In this document: positions 10,187 through 17,034 of the stretch, one piece after another
Layout of the letters: each line of letters opens with the position of its first letter
How positions within the stretch are numbered: position 1 is the first letter of the stretch
Source of the DNA: Chara braunii
Taxonomy: Eukaryota; Streptophyta; Charophyceae; Charales; Characeae
NCBI GenBank assembly: GCA_003427395.1
Contig: BFEA01000123.1
Span: 1,687,379 to 1,716,741 of the forward strand
Direction of reading: 5' to 3'
Length of the DNA: 29,363 nt
Position numbers and translations under genes: made by a program
Notes under the pieces: generated by a model
What the model saw: the letters and a program-made list of their open reading frames with translations, nothing else
Told to the model about the DNA's origin: nothing
Databases searched by the model: none

Positions 10187-11473
10187 TTACACATCAATAA
10201 TAGTTGTGGCAAGGCCGGACTTGTGCGACTCCGATCCGCCAAGGGTGTTGCCGTGTGCATCCTTTCTTTTTCCCTTCATTGGTGACGAGGAGCAGGCCTT
10301 GCATGGCTTCTGGGCCAGTCCTTTGCATGCCTTGCAGATTGTGCCGTAGCTGGCATCTTCCATAGTCGACCTCGACGGCTCGGATTTCAACGATGATTTA
10401 ATCTGCTCAACACTGGTCCTGCTACCATTACTACTACGCAACCGCGAGATCTCCTGCTTCTGCAGCCAACCCATAGCCCATCTGTCCCTGTCCCTGAGAT
10501 TTTGAGCGTTGACCCAGAACCGTGATGCTGGGTCACATGTGGCCACCATCTCTAAGTACCAGATACCTTTGGCTTGTTGTTTCTTGGACTCTACTCGAAA
10601 GTGGCACCAGCCAAACGTTCGCTCGAGGGCTGTCCACTTGGAATCCACAATCCTCTCCAGGAACAAAGGGTTCTTCTTCTGGTACCCACCCTTAGATAGC
10701 CGACCTCTTCCTTCACACTTGTCACACACCACAAGCTTTGTACCCTTGCACACTAGGCATGGTCGCTTCCCAACCCTCTGCCAACTGGGATCGCTGGGAT
10801 GAAGGGGCTCTATCGACTTCTTAACAAACTCATTGCCAGGGTCAAGCGCATCATAATCTGTGTCATCACTAGTAGAGTCAACCTGACGAACAAGGAGTGG
10901 AGGAGAGTTCGCAGTTATAGAGAGCGACTCCAGCAACTGTGGGAAGGACTCTCTCTCTTCTTCCCCCTCCTTCCCAGCTTCACCAGTACGCTCACTGACA
11001 GCTCGTCTTGCCCTCAACGGAAAAGGCACAGGAATAGAACCGGGAGGCGTAGTAGTTGAAAGGCTGGGAGACAAAGGTCCGGAAGGAGCAGGATATGTCC
11101 GCGTAGGACCCCGAGTGCATTTACCACCATTAGCAGTGCCACCCCAAGTTATCCCCCTCCCTTGTGTCCTTGTTGACCCTGCTCCAGTTGAGCCCACGCC
11201 CACTGGTACCCATCCTGGCCGGTGTGAGCAGCCACTTGTCTCAGTCAGTGTACTCGCTGCCTCCCCCTCTCCCTCTTGACACCCGTCCACGTTGGACCAG
11301 CATATGCGTGATTCACCTCCGGTCGGTTTTGAGTCCATACCACCTTGGTTCAAATATAGACCTGTTTGGCACGCCCGATGCCGGGACAGATCGTATTGAA
11401 GAAGGCGGTTGTTGATGTCAAACTCGGGGAAGAGATCGGGAAAAGGGTCACCGAAGGATGAGAAAGAGACCAT
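10187..11473 (-). CDS. Protein with two widely spaced double-CxxC (DnaJ-type zinc-finger) modules
   Basis: I place the start at the ATG at 11473, which has G at -3 and G at +4 and begins MVSFSSFGDPFPDLFPEF. The product is 428 residues. Residues 1-235 are hydrophilic and Pro/Ser/Gly-rich, probably disordered, with acidic 'DSTSDDTDYDALDP' at about 199-212. Zinc module one is C239xxC242 and C250xxC253, inside 'CLVCKGTKLVVCDKCEGRGR'. A Trp-rich segment follows (~274-340) with 'WTALERTFGWCHF', 'ATCDPASRFWVN' and 'WAMGWLQKQEI'. Module two is C380xxC383 and C391xxC394. CxxCxGxG-like pairs are typical of the DnaJ cysteine-rich domain and of plant thylakoid and BSD2-like chaperone relatives. No J-domain or transit peptide is evident. 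The middle segment looks conserved but I cannot name the family. The frame continues upstream to 12157 without a stop, so a longer N-terminus or upstream exon is possible. The role is probably protein-protein contact or chaperone-like; that is inference. Confidence 0.62.
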   Translation of the reverse strand: MVSFSSFGDPFPDLFPEFDINNRLLQYDLSRHRACQTGLYLNQGGMDSKPTGGESRICWSNVDGCQEGEGEAASTLTETSGCSHRPGWVPVGVGSTGAGSTRTQGRGITWGGTANGGKCTRGPTRTYPAPSGPLSPSLSTTTPPGSIPVPFPLRARRAVSERTGEAGKEGEEERESFPQLLESLSITANSPPLLVRQVDSTSDDTDYDALDPGNEFVKKSIEPLHPSDPSWQRVGKRPCLVCKGTKLVVCDKCEGRGRLSKGGYQKKNPLFLERIVDSKWTALERTFGWCHFRVESKKQQAKGIWYLEMVATCDPASRFWVNAQNLRDRDRWAMGWLQKQEISRLRSSNGSRTSVEQIKSSLKSEPSRSTMEDASYGTICKACKGLAQKPCKACSSSPMKGKRKDAHGNTLGGSESHKSGLATTIIDV

Positions 11474-11733
11474 GCCAGAGAATGCCACAGCGTGAGTGCA
11501 GGGCGAGGTGAGAGGGAGATAAAGAGCATGTTGTGGAGGTGCTCTTCCTCTCTCTCGGAATCCCCTTTCCTGTTTCTTTTCCCCTCTCACTAAGGAGAGG
11601 TAGGTCCAACTCACTCGCACCCATGTGGATCTCCCTTTCAAGTTCACGCCTCCCTGCCCTACAACTCTTGTCACTGGGCTGCAGAGCGATCCACACACCG
11701 ACGTTGATTCCGGCCTTGAGCCGGATGGATTCT

Positions 11734-11931
11734 CTGTTTGAACTCTAGACCCCTTGGCTTTGGCCCCTGTTTGAACTCTAGACCCCTTGATTTTTTCCCC
11801 TGTTTTAATTCTAGACCCCTCGACTTTGCGCCTTGTTTGACTTCTAGCCCCCTCGACTTTGCCCCCTGTTTGAATTCTAGACCCCTTAACTTTGCCCCCT
11901 GTTTGAATTCTAGACCCCTTGACTTTGCCCC
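11734..11931. repeat. 33-bp minisatellite, six units
   Basis: The block measures exactly 198 bp, or 6 x 33. The unit begins CTGTTTGAATTCTAGACCCC, followed by a TTGACTTTGCCCC-like tail, with a few substitutions per copy and no net indel. On the minus strand it reads as six 11-residue units of the type K-V-K-G-S-R-I-Q-T-G-G in the same frame as the CxxC gene, upstream of its likely start. It stays open in two other frames as well, so length conservation alone does not prove translation. Confidence 0.95.
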
Positions 11932-12123
11932 AGATGCATGTGGACAACCACACAGAACCCGAAGCCTCCACCATGTGCGACGGCTCGGTCCACAGACGAT
12001 CAAGATGAGGTGAAAGGCTGCAGCAGGGGGGTGAACAAGTGCACATTATCTGTCTAGATGTGTTGATGCTCATCACTGATCCCCAAGATAACTCCTGCCA
12101 GCACTGCCCTCTAAGACTTTCCA

Positions 12124-12140
12124 CCCCCCCCCCCCCCCCC
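12124..12140. repeat. C17 homopolymer
   Basis: Seventeen C in a row lie just upstream of the CxxC-gene open frame, where they read as poly-Gly on the minus strand. Such a run is prone to sequencing length error, so any frame crossing it is unsafe. Confidence 0.95.
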
Positions 12141-12281
12141 TTAACTCCCAGTGGCATGAACGACGTATCTGGTCACTATGACCTGTGCAGATTGTGAATG
12201 CTCCACACCGTCAATCGGATTTTGCACACCTGTGACGTCGATTCAACAAGTACAGAACTTTGAGCTTGCATTAACAATAAG

Positions 12282-12397
12282 GTGTTCTTTCTTTTCTTTT
12301 CTTTTCTTTTCTTTCTTTCTTTCTTTCTGTTTTTTTTTTTTTTTTGACTCAACCACCAAGCAGAGGAAAAAATTATCATTCGTAGTCCATGCGGCTC

Positions 12398-12428
<31 letters not shown>

Positions 12429-12532
12429 TCCACCAGACCTGCGAATGGAGGTGGTAAGAGCTCCCACAATAAGTAAGTGATTAACACTCAAGAGGGCTGC
12501 TTTTCCCAAAAAAAAAAAAAAAAAAAAAAAAG
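12282..12532. repeat. Cluster of CTTTT repeats and poly(T)/poly(A) tracts
   Basis: (CTTTT)n and (CTTT)n run from about 12287 to 12328, a T-run lies at about 12330-12345, a long T-run at about 12401-12427 and a long A-run at about 12509-12531. The tracts may be tails of old retrocopies on both strands. The Lys- and Phe-rich open frames across them are artefacts. Confidence 0.9.
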
Positions 12533-12789
12533 AAAAGAAGTTACAGGGGCTGTGGTCCATTGCCATTCAATCAGTCATGCTATTTCAGAATTTCTGTTTC
12601 CAAACTGCACAGAGAATCCAGTTTTTAGCCAAGGAGTTTTGAGAACTTTTGACCTTTCTCCACTATACAACATTCAAAATGTATGTAACTGAATGGTGTA
12701 ATGGTCCCGACACAGTCAAAATGTTGGGTGTATACTGGCCCCGAATAGGTCCAGTTACATGCAGAACATCGAGTAGTGAAGTGAGGCCC

Positions 12790-12956
12790 CTTTATCCTTG
12801 GAACCAGCAGCCACCAGAACAACCAATCTGGGCAAGTGGAACAAACGGTACTCACATGTACATTGTCAAGTTGAGACAAATAAACCAGGAGTTCGAACCC
12901 TGGAGCGACGGGATAGTAGGTTCGTAAAGAGCCCGGTACAGCTGTTTTTTTTTTTA
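12790..12956 (+). mobile_element. Candidate tRNA-derived SINE
   Basis: TGGGCAAGTGG at 12829-12839 resembles a pol III A-box (TGGCNNAGTGG), and GAGTTCGAACC at 12889-12899 a B-box, 60 bp apart as in tRNA-like promoters. The T-arm-like 'CCAGGAGTTCGAACCCTGG' can pair at its ends. A T11 run at 12945-12955 would terminate pol III. The intervening sequence does not fold as a normal tRNA by eye, so I call it a SINE head or degenerate tRNA-like sequence rather than a tRNA gene. No target duplication was identified. Confidence 0.4.
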
Positions 12957-13019
12957 CCTGAGATGGAAGGCCAAGAACAAGGCCACAAATCGCCTGTGCT
13001 GGGGACAGACCTTGAAACC

Positions 13020-13255
13020 ATAGGAAACCCAGAGAGGTGGCCAAGAATCTCAGGTGATCCAAAGTACTTAGTCTCTCAACAAAAAATGGAGTGGTGGAAT
13101 GATCACCCATGATCCGAAGTGCAAGTCTCTCTCAACAAGAAATGGATCGATGGAATGATCACCCACAGATGGACGGCCTGCGACAAGGAGACAAGAGAAG
13201 GCCCTGGGAAACCCAGAGAGGGGGCTCGACAGAAAGCACAGGTGTGTGACGATCC
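13020..13255. repeat. Tandem duplications at the end of the gag-like ORF
   Basis: Two 55-bp units lie at 13056-13110 and 13111-13165, each starting GATCC and ending AATGATCACCCA. 'GGAAACCCAGAGAGG' recurs at about 13023 and 13207, so the duplicated region is larger and rearranged. The last ~30 codons of the gag-like ORF read through this block, which suggests its native C-terminus has been lost. Confidence 0.75.
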
Positions 13256-14181
13256 AGTGAGGGGTACAGAGGAGAAGGATTGGCATGTGCCGTTTTTGAG
13301 CTCGCACTCATCAGTTCCCGCAAGACTTGCTCTAATCGATCCATCTGTGAAGACTGACTTTGTATTAAGTGATTCATCCATTCCGATTGTCGTGAAGTGG
13401 CCGTATGAATCACATGAGCTAGATGCAGGTTGGTGATGGGCACTTGCGCTGAGGACTGAGGTAAGACTCTGGTAACAGGAGTCTTGGAAGGAGGAGGAGA
13501 GGACAGAGGAGAGACGACATAAGGGGAAGTACGAGGGACATGACTCGGCGATGGTCCGCCTGGGATTTCGAGATCGTGGCGGTGATGAAACCGCCTAATC
13601 GATCTTAGACAAGATCGCCGCTTTGCAGCCACGTCTTCTATCGTATCAGCAATATCCTCCTCACCCTGATCTATGTACTCGCGCGTATCTTGTGAATCCA
13701 GCTCGAGTGCTTTGGCAATGATCGCCGGCAGCTGAGTCGGTTTGGGCGAAACTTTCTTTTTCAATTTTGCCTTCATGACAAAATTGCAAAGATGATATAT
13801 GAACAAGTCTTGAGCAATGTTTTCTTCCCGTTCATACTTGTCCAGAGCTGTTTGAAATCTATCCACACAGTCTGGCAACAGTTCTCCTAGTTCTTGAGGG
13901 GGCATTTTCAGTACAAACCAGGCAGTGTCCTCACTTACCTCATCAAATCTTGCTAAAAAGGTTTTTTTGAACGCAACCCAATCTTCCCATCTATGGCGTT
14001 TAAACCAATCGTGAAAGGTGTTTCTTACAAGCAAGGTGATGACTCGAGGAAAATCAGCCGCTGCATAACCCTGAGCGTGACTCAGGATGTCATGAGTGTG
14101 ATAAAGATAGAATGGAAAGGTGGTTCGGATGCTTACCATTACTTGAGGGGCAGACACATTAGCGTTGGCCATGGCTACCAT
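13159..14181 (-). pseudogene. Gag-like retroelement ORF (retrotransposon gag domain), 3' end eroded
   Basis: The first ATG is at 14181, with another three codons on; about 340 codons are open. Residues 15-130 have the look of a Ty3/gypsy-type gag region: 'ITLLVRNTFHDWF', then 'WEDWVAFKKTFLARF', then an amphipathic helix-rich segment with 'LPDCVDRFQTALDKY'. A basic, Ser/Pro-rich linker and a short coiled-coil-like end ('SQMDRLEQVLRELM') follow. No CCHC knuckle, protease, RT or integrase follows in any frame; beyond about 13255 the sequence is tandem duplications. The 156-bp leader ends at 14337 in TTAA and shares ~85 bp with the 7481-7639 foldback element. It is a fragment of a retroelement, or of a composite carrying a gag-like gene. 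Retroelement Gag normally binds element RNA and assembles particles. Confidence 0.6.
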
Positions 14182-14252
14182 GGCTACCTCTTGTCTTGCC
14201 TCCACTGACTGTTTCGAGTGACGGGAGGACTTCTTCGATCCGTTCGAGCGGG

Positions 14253-14337
14253 AGCTCGTCCAAATTCATCCGACTAGAAACGCTTCTACTCTATTTTTTT
14301 CCGCGGCCAATAGCTGGGCCAAGTACTGGTGGTTTAA
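14253..14337 (-). mobile_element. Terminal region shared with the 7481 foldback family
   Basis: Read on the minus strand from 14337, the sequence starts TTAAACCACCAGTACTTGGC, runs through an A7 tract and TAGAGTAGAAGCG, and matches 7481-7565 almost throughout. It marks one end of an element that extends left into the gag-like ORF. The opposite end was not found in this window. On the far side of TTAA the flank begins GTGTTATACCCCGC, with no similarity to the flank of the 7481 copy, supporting 14337 as an element boundary. Confidence 0.6.
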
Positions 14338-14499
14338 GTGTTATACCCCGCAGATACACAACCCACTAATAACAGTCAAACAACACAAACATTAACAACA
14401 AATAACAAAAACAAAACCAACAACAACAAATGACAAACAAAGTCAACATAACAACAATGCTAGCGGCTCTCACTTGGGTTGCTCAGGGTTTGCCATGGG

Positions 14500-14668
14500 T
14501 TAACCCACCAGTACGTTTCCCAGCCATTTCGCAAAGCCGCGCCGGTATATATTTGGACGCCGACCGGGAAAGGGCCCCCATTGATAAATGTCATTGGCGC
14601 CCCCTCCTTCATTTCGGCCTCAAATTCCCACCCGCGGTCGATACATGGGAAACGTACTGGTGGTTTAA
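14500..14668. mobile_element. 169-bp TTAA-ended foldback element, copy A
   Basis: TTAA at 14500-14503 is followed by CCCACCAGTACGTTTCCCA. The other end is TGGGAAACGTACTGGTGG followed by TTTAA, with the terminal TTAA at 14665-14668. The terminal repeats are about 20 bp with one mismatch. The interior is GC-rich and non-coding. It abuts the next element and shares the TTAA between them. Confidence 0.7.
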
Positions 14669-14679
14669 ACCACCAGTAC
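14654..14679. repeat. 26-bp perfect palindrome at the junction of two TTAA elements
   Basis: The half-site GTACTGGTGGTTT is followed immediately by its exact reverse complement. It is formed by the right terminal repeat of copy A and the left terminal repeat of copy B meeting at one TTAA. Both strands therefore read the same peptide, YWWFKPPV, in one frame, which explains the matching open frames on opposite strands here. Confidence 0.9.
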
Positions 14680-14780
14680 CTCGCCCAGCTATCAAGTCCG
14701 AAGCTTGGGCGACCGGTAGCCCAATCATTGCCGAGCCTCAAACTTTATTGCCTAGCCTCAATGTACCAGTGGTACATCAT

Positions 14781-14838
14781 AGAAAAAGAAAAAGAAAAAG
14801 AAAAAGAAAAAGAAAAAGAAAAAGAAAAAGAACATTCT

Positions 14839-14870
<32 letters not shown>
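14781..14870. repeat. (GAAAAA)n followed by poly(A)
   Basis: About 50 bp of AGAAAA-type hexamers are followed, after a short CATTCTGC interruption, by about 30 A that run directly into the gap. The homopolymer probably caused the assembly break. Confidence 0.95.
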
Positions 14871-15007
14871 NNNNNNNNNNNNNNNNNNNNNNNNNNNNNN
14901 NNNNNNNNNNNNNNNNNNNNNNNNNNNNNNNNNNNNNNNNNNNNNNNNNNNNNNNNNNNNNNNNNNNNNNNNNNNNNNNNNNNNNNNNNNNNNNNNNNNN
15001 NNNNNNN
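14871..15007. other. Assembly gap (137 N)
   Basis: All bases are undetermined. Open frames that cross it contain X residues and cannot be interpreted. Confidence 1.
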
Positions 15008-15152
15008 CAGAGTTAGGTGCGCCGAACTCGGCGCCAGACACTGCTTTGACGCTCCACCACTCTCAAAATATGCAAAATGAGAATGAACTTGCCGCTAGAA
15101 CATGGACCACCACATTTTTGTCTTTTTCACATTTCGAGAGTGGTGTGGCGAC

Positions 15153-15155
<3 letters not shown>

Positions 15156-15213
<58 letters not shown>

Positions 15214-15255
15214 TTTCCTTTCTTTCTCGTTCTTCTCCCCCTCCTCCCCCCCCCC
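15156..15255. repeat. (CT)n microsatellite with pyrimidine tail
   Basis: About 52 bp of CT are followed by T- and C-rich sequence to about 15255. One strand is almost pure pyrimidine, which would favour triplex (H-DNA) formation in vitro. Confidence 0.95.
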
Positions 15256-15417
15256 GGCCACGCCCGTTTTTCTTTCACATCGTTACTTCTTATTTTCTTT
15301 GACTTTTCCCCCCCCCCTGTTTTTTCTGGGAATACCGGTCTTCCGTCGCTAGGTACCCCACCCGACGCTAACGGCCGCATCGGATTTTTGTAGCCGGGCG
15401 AGGTACTGGTGGTTTAA

Positions 15418-16395
15418 GATCTTGGACAAGGTCAACAGACACTGCATATGGTGGCACAGGGTGGACAGTTAGATATGTAGACTCTGTAAAGTGACCCAGG
15501 TACAGAATAACAGGGAACATCTGGTCTACCCATGGGGCTCTTAGAGAAAATGCATATGCCTCGTGGCCGACGTACCCATACAACAGGGCCCGTTTGAATA
15601 TGCTTCAACCAGGGCTGAATGGAATATCCTGTTTCTTTTTTCTTTTTTTTTGTCTGGGACAAATGCTCCAGTCTATTTGTGAATGGAATATCCTGGTTAG
15701 CGCTGGTGCCTGCAACTGCTGTCCGGTCAGGTCGAGCGGGTGTGGCGGGGACCACCACCCACCTCGAGAGGGTAAGGGGTGATTCTCCTGAGTGGTAGAC
15801 AAGATGGTAGGACTGAGGGAGAGCGGGTGCGCCAGGGAGAATTGGGGAGAAGAGGTGGGTGGGGTCCCGTGAGGGGGAAGACCCCCCCCCCCAAAAAAAA
15901 CAAAAAAAAAATTCCGATTTTTGAAAGAGAAAAGGAGATGATATCACAATGCAAATTTGAGCCGACGACGCGCGAGGCTTTACTCTCACAGTTAACGCCG
16001 TACGGTTCATGGCATGCGTGTCCATGAAGTGAAGCCGTGCGGCTTTACTCTCACAGCTAACATTGTACAGGAGAGAACTCGATGTCTCTCTCGTATAGGT
16101 TCAACCCGTACCCCACCTATATCGCACTTCCCCTCTCTCAATGGGGCTTGCCACACTACTCTCCAATCCGAAAAAAAAAAATTTTGAGAGCACTCTCGAA
16201 CCCCCTTGGATTCCAGAAATGCGTGCGGAGAATGCAGTTCGCTGCACTGCACTCTCGAATGCCGGCGATCTATCGAGCTTGGTTTTTGAGTGTGCACAGA
16301 CGTTCAAGACCGACAACCAGACTGTTGTCCACCGCGACAAACTCGCAAACTTTGGTCCGAATTTGGAGGTGTCTTCGAGATCTCCCAAAAGTGGG
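15418..16395. other. Repeat-derived intergenic DNA
   Basis: No gene was recognised. A 24-bp piece at 15740-15763 matches one arm of the 16396-16550 inverted repeat. 'GGCTTTACTCTCACAG' occurs at about 15975 and 16042, a local duplication with period near 67 bp. 'GAGAGCACTCTCGAACCCC' near 16184 resembles 'GAGAGTGCTCTCGAACCCC' near 16449. Confidence 0.5.
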
Positions 16396-16550
16396 CCACT
16401 TTGGTGGGTGGTGGTCCCCGCCACACCAGGCGGCTCGAATGAGTTTTAGAGAGTGCTCTCGAACCCCTGCATCGCAACAGCTCGCTTGGATTTCTTTTCT
16501 CGTTTCGGATTTGAACCTGGTGTGGCGGGGACCACCACCCACCGAAGTGG
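16396..16550. repeat. Inverted repeat with 35-bp arms (foldback element)
   Basis: Arm 16396-16430, containing GGTGGGTGGTGGTCCCCGCC, is the reverse complement of 16516-16550 with one mismatch, around an 85-bp spacer. A third, isolated arm copy is at 15740-15763. On the minus strand the right arm is followed by GGTTCAAATCC, a perfect B-box match, so this may instead be a pair of inverted tRNA-derived SINE pieces. No target duplication could be assigned. Confidence 0.65.
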
Positions 16551-16599
16551 ACAAATTCGAGACTCTGTTAAACCGGCACTACACGGCCCCAGCCTTGGA

Positions 16600-16680
16600 T
16601 TTTTTTTTTTTTTTTTTTACTTTTTTTTAATTTGGACCATTTCTCGATTTATGTGTGTCATCCTTGAAAGCGCAGGGGCC

Positions 16681-16712
<32 letters not shown>

Positions 16713-16735
16713 ACGGACATCCTGAAGGACCTCTC
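16600..16735 (-). pseudogene. U6: U6 snRNA retropseudogene with poly(A) tail
   Basis: The minus strand from 16730 reads GTCCTTCAGGATGTCCG, then AAAATTGGAACGATACAGAG, AAGATTAGCATGGCCCCTGC and AAATCGAGAAATGGTCCAAATT. This is nearly the whole U6 spliceosomal RNA, including the ACAGAGA box and AGC triad. It differs from the conserved form by a shortened 5' stem and by a TTTC insertion in GCGC-TTTC-AAGGATGAC. It ends in a long A-rich tail (A8-GT-A18), where a functional pol III gene would have a T-run. Neither a TATA box nor a plant upstream sequence element was seen upstream. Direct repeats GCCTTGGA at 16592-16599 and 16736-16743 flank it and fit a target-site duplication. I infer LINE-mediated retrotransposition of a U6 transcript. 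Confidence 0.9.
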
Positions 16736-16923
16736 GCCTTGGAAACTTTCGTCGTTACCTACTCCCTACTCCTGAAATTTCCGAGGCTCGGGGCTGCAGG
16801 ACCACAATCATTATGGCTGGCGGCGGCAGCCGAAGAAGAAAAGAAGTGCGCCGCTGGCAGTTCGACAAAGCTTGGTGGTGCTCAGTGCAGCGCCTCCAGG
16901 GCTGGGTGAGCTGGTGGTGTGAA

Positions 16924-17034
16924 CTACCGTCTTCACCTGAATAGAACGCCCGGTCATTATCGCTGTATTTACACTGGAAGTTGGCCCAGATACAGCTATA
17001 ATGACCGGGCGTTCTATTCGGGTGAAAACGGTAG
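16924..17034. mobile_element. 111-bp TA-type MITE, copy 1
   Basis: Ends CTACCGTCTTCACCTGAATA and TATTCGGGTGAAAACGGTAG form inverted repeats of about 43 bp that continue through 'GAACGCCCGGTCATTAT'. The loop is about 25 bp. If the outer TA is the target duplication, it fits a Tc1/mariner (Stowaway-like) non-autonomous element. A related copy is at 28624-28737, so this is a family and not a chance hairpin. Confidence 0.8.

Larger units (their letters stand above)
14665..15417. mobile_element. TTAA-ended element, copy B, containing an assembly gap
   Basis: The left end is TTAA then ACCACCAGTACCTCGCCCAG; the right end is GCCGGGCGAGGTACTGGTGG then TTTAA (TTAA at 15414-15417). These give terminal repeats of about 23 bp. 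The interior contains (GAAAAA)n, poly(A), 137 undetermined bases, a (TC)n block and C-rich tracts. The true length is unknown and any gene in the gap is invisible. The AGCTGGGC next to the terminal repeat is shared with the 14337 end. Confidence 0.6.

Noticed and set aside
11671-12013. Two further frames translating the 33-bp minisatellite (RGLEFKQGAKS-type and its opposite strand)
   Set aside because: A period divisible by three keeps several frames open. Only the frame continuous with the CxxC domains has independent support.
14430-15393. Plus-strand frames of 216 and 304 codons
   Set aside because: They run through 137 undetermined bases and microsatellites. Their matching YWWFKPP peptides come from the palindromic element ends.
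16629-16735. Functional U6 snRNA gene
   Set aside because: There is a poly(A) tail where a T-run terminator is needed, no TATA or upstream element was seen, and there is an insertion in a conserved segment. A retropseudogene explains all three.
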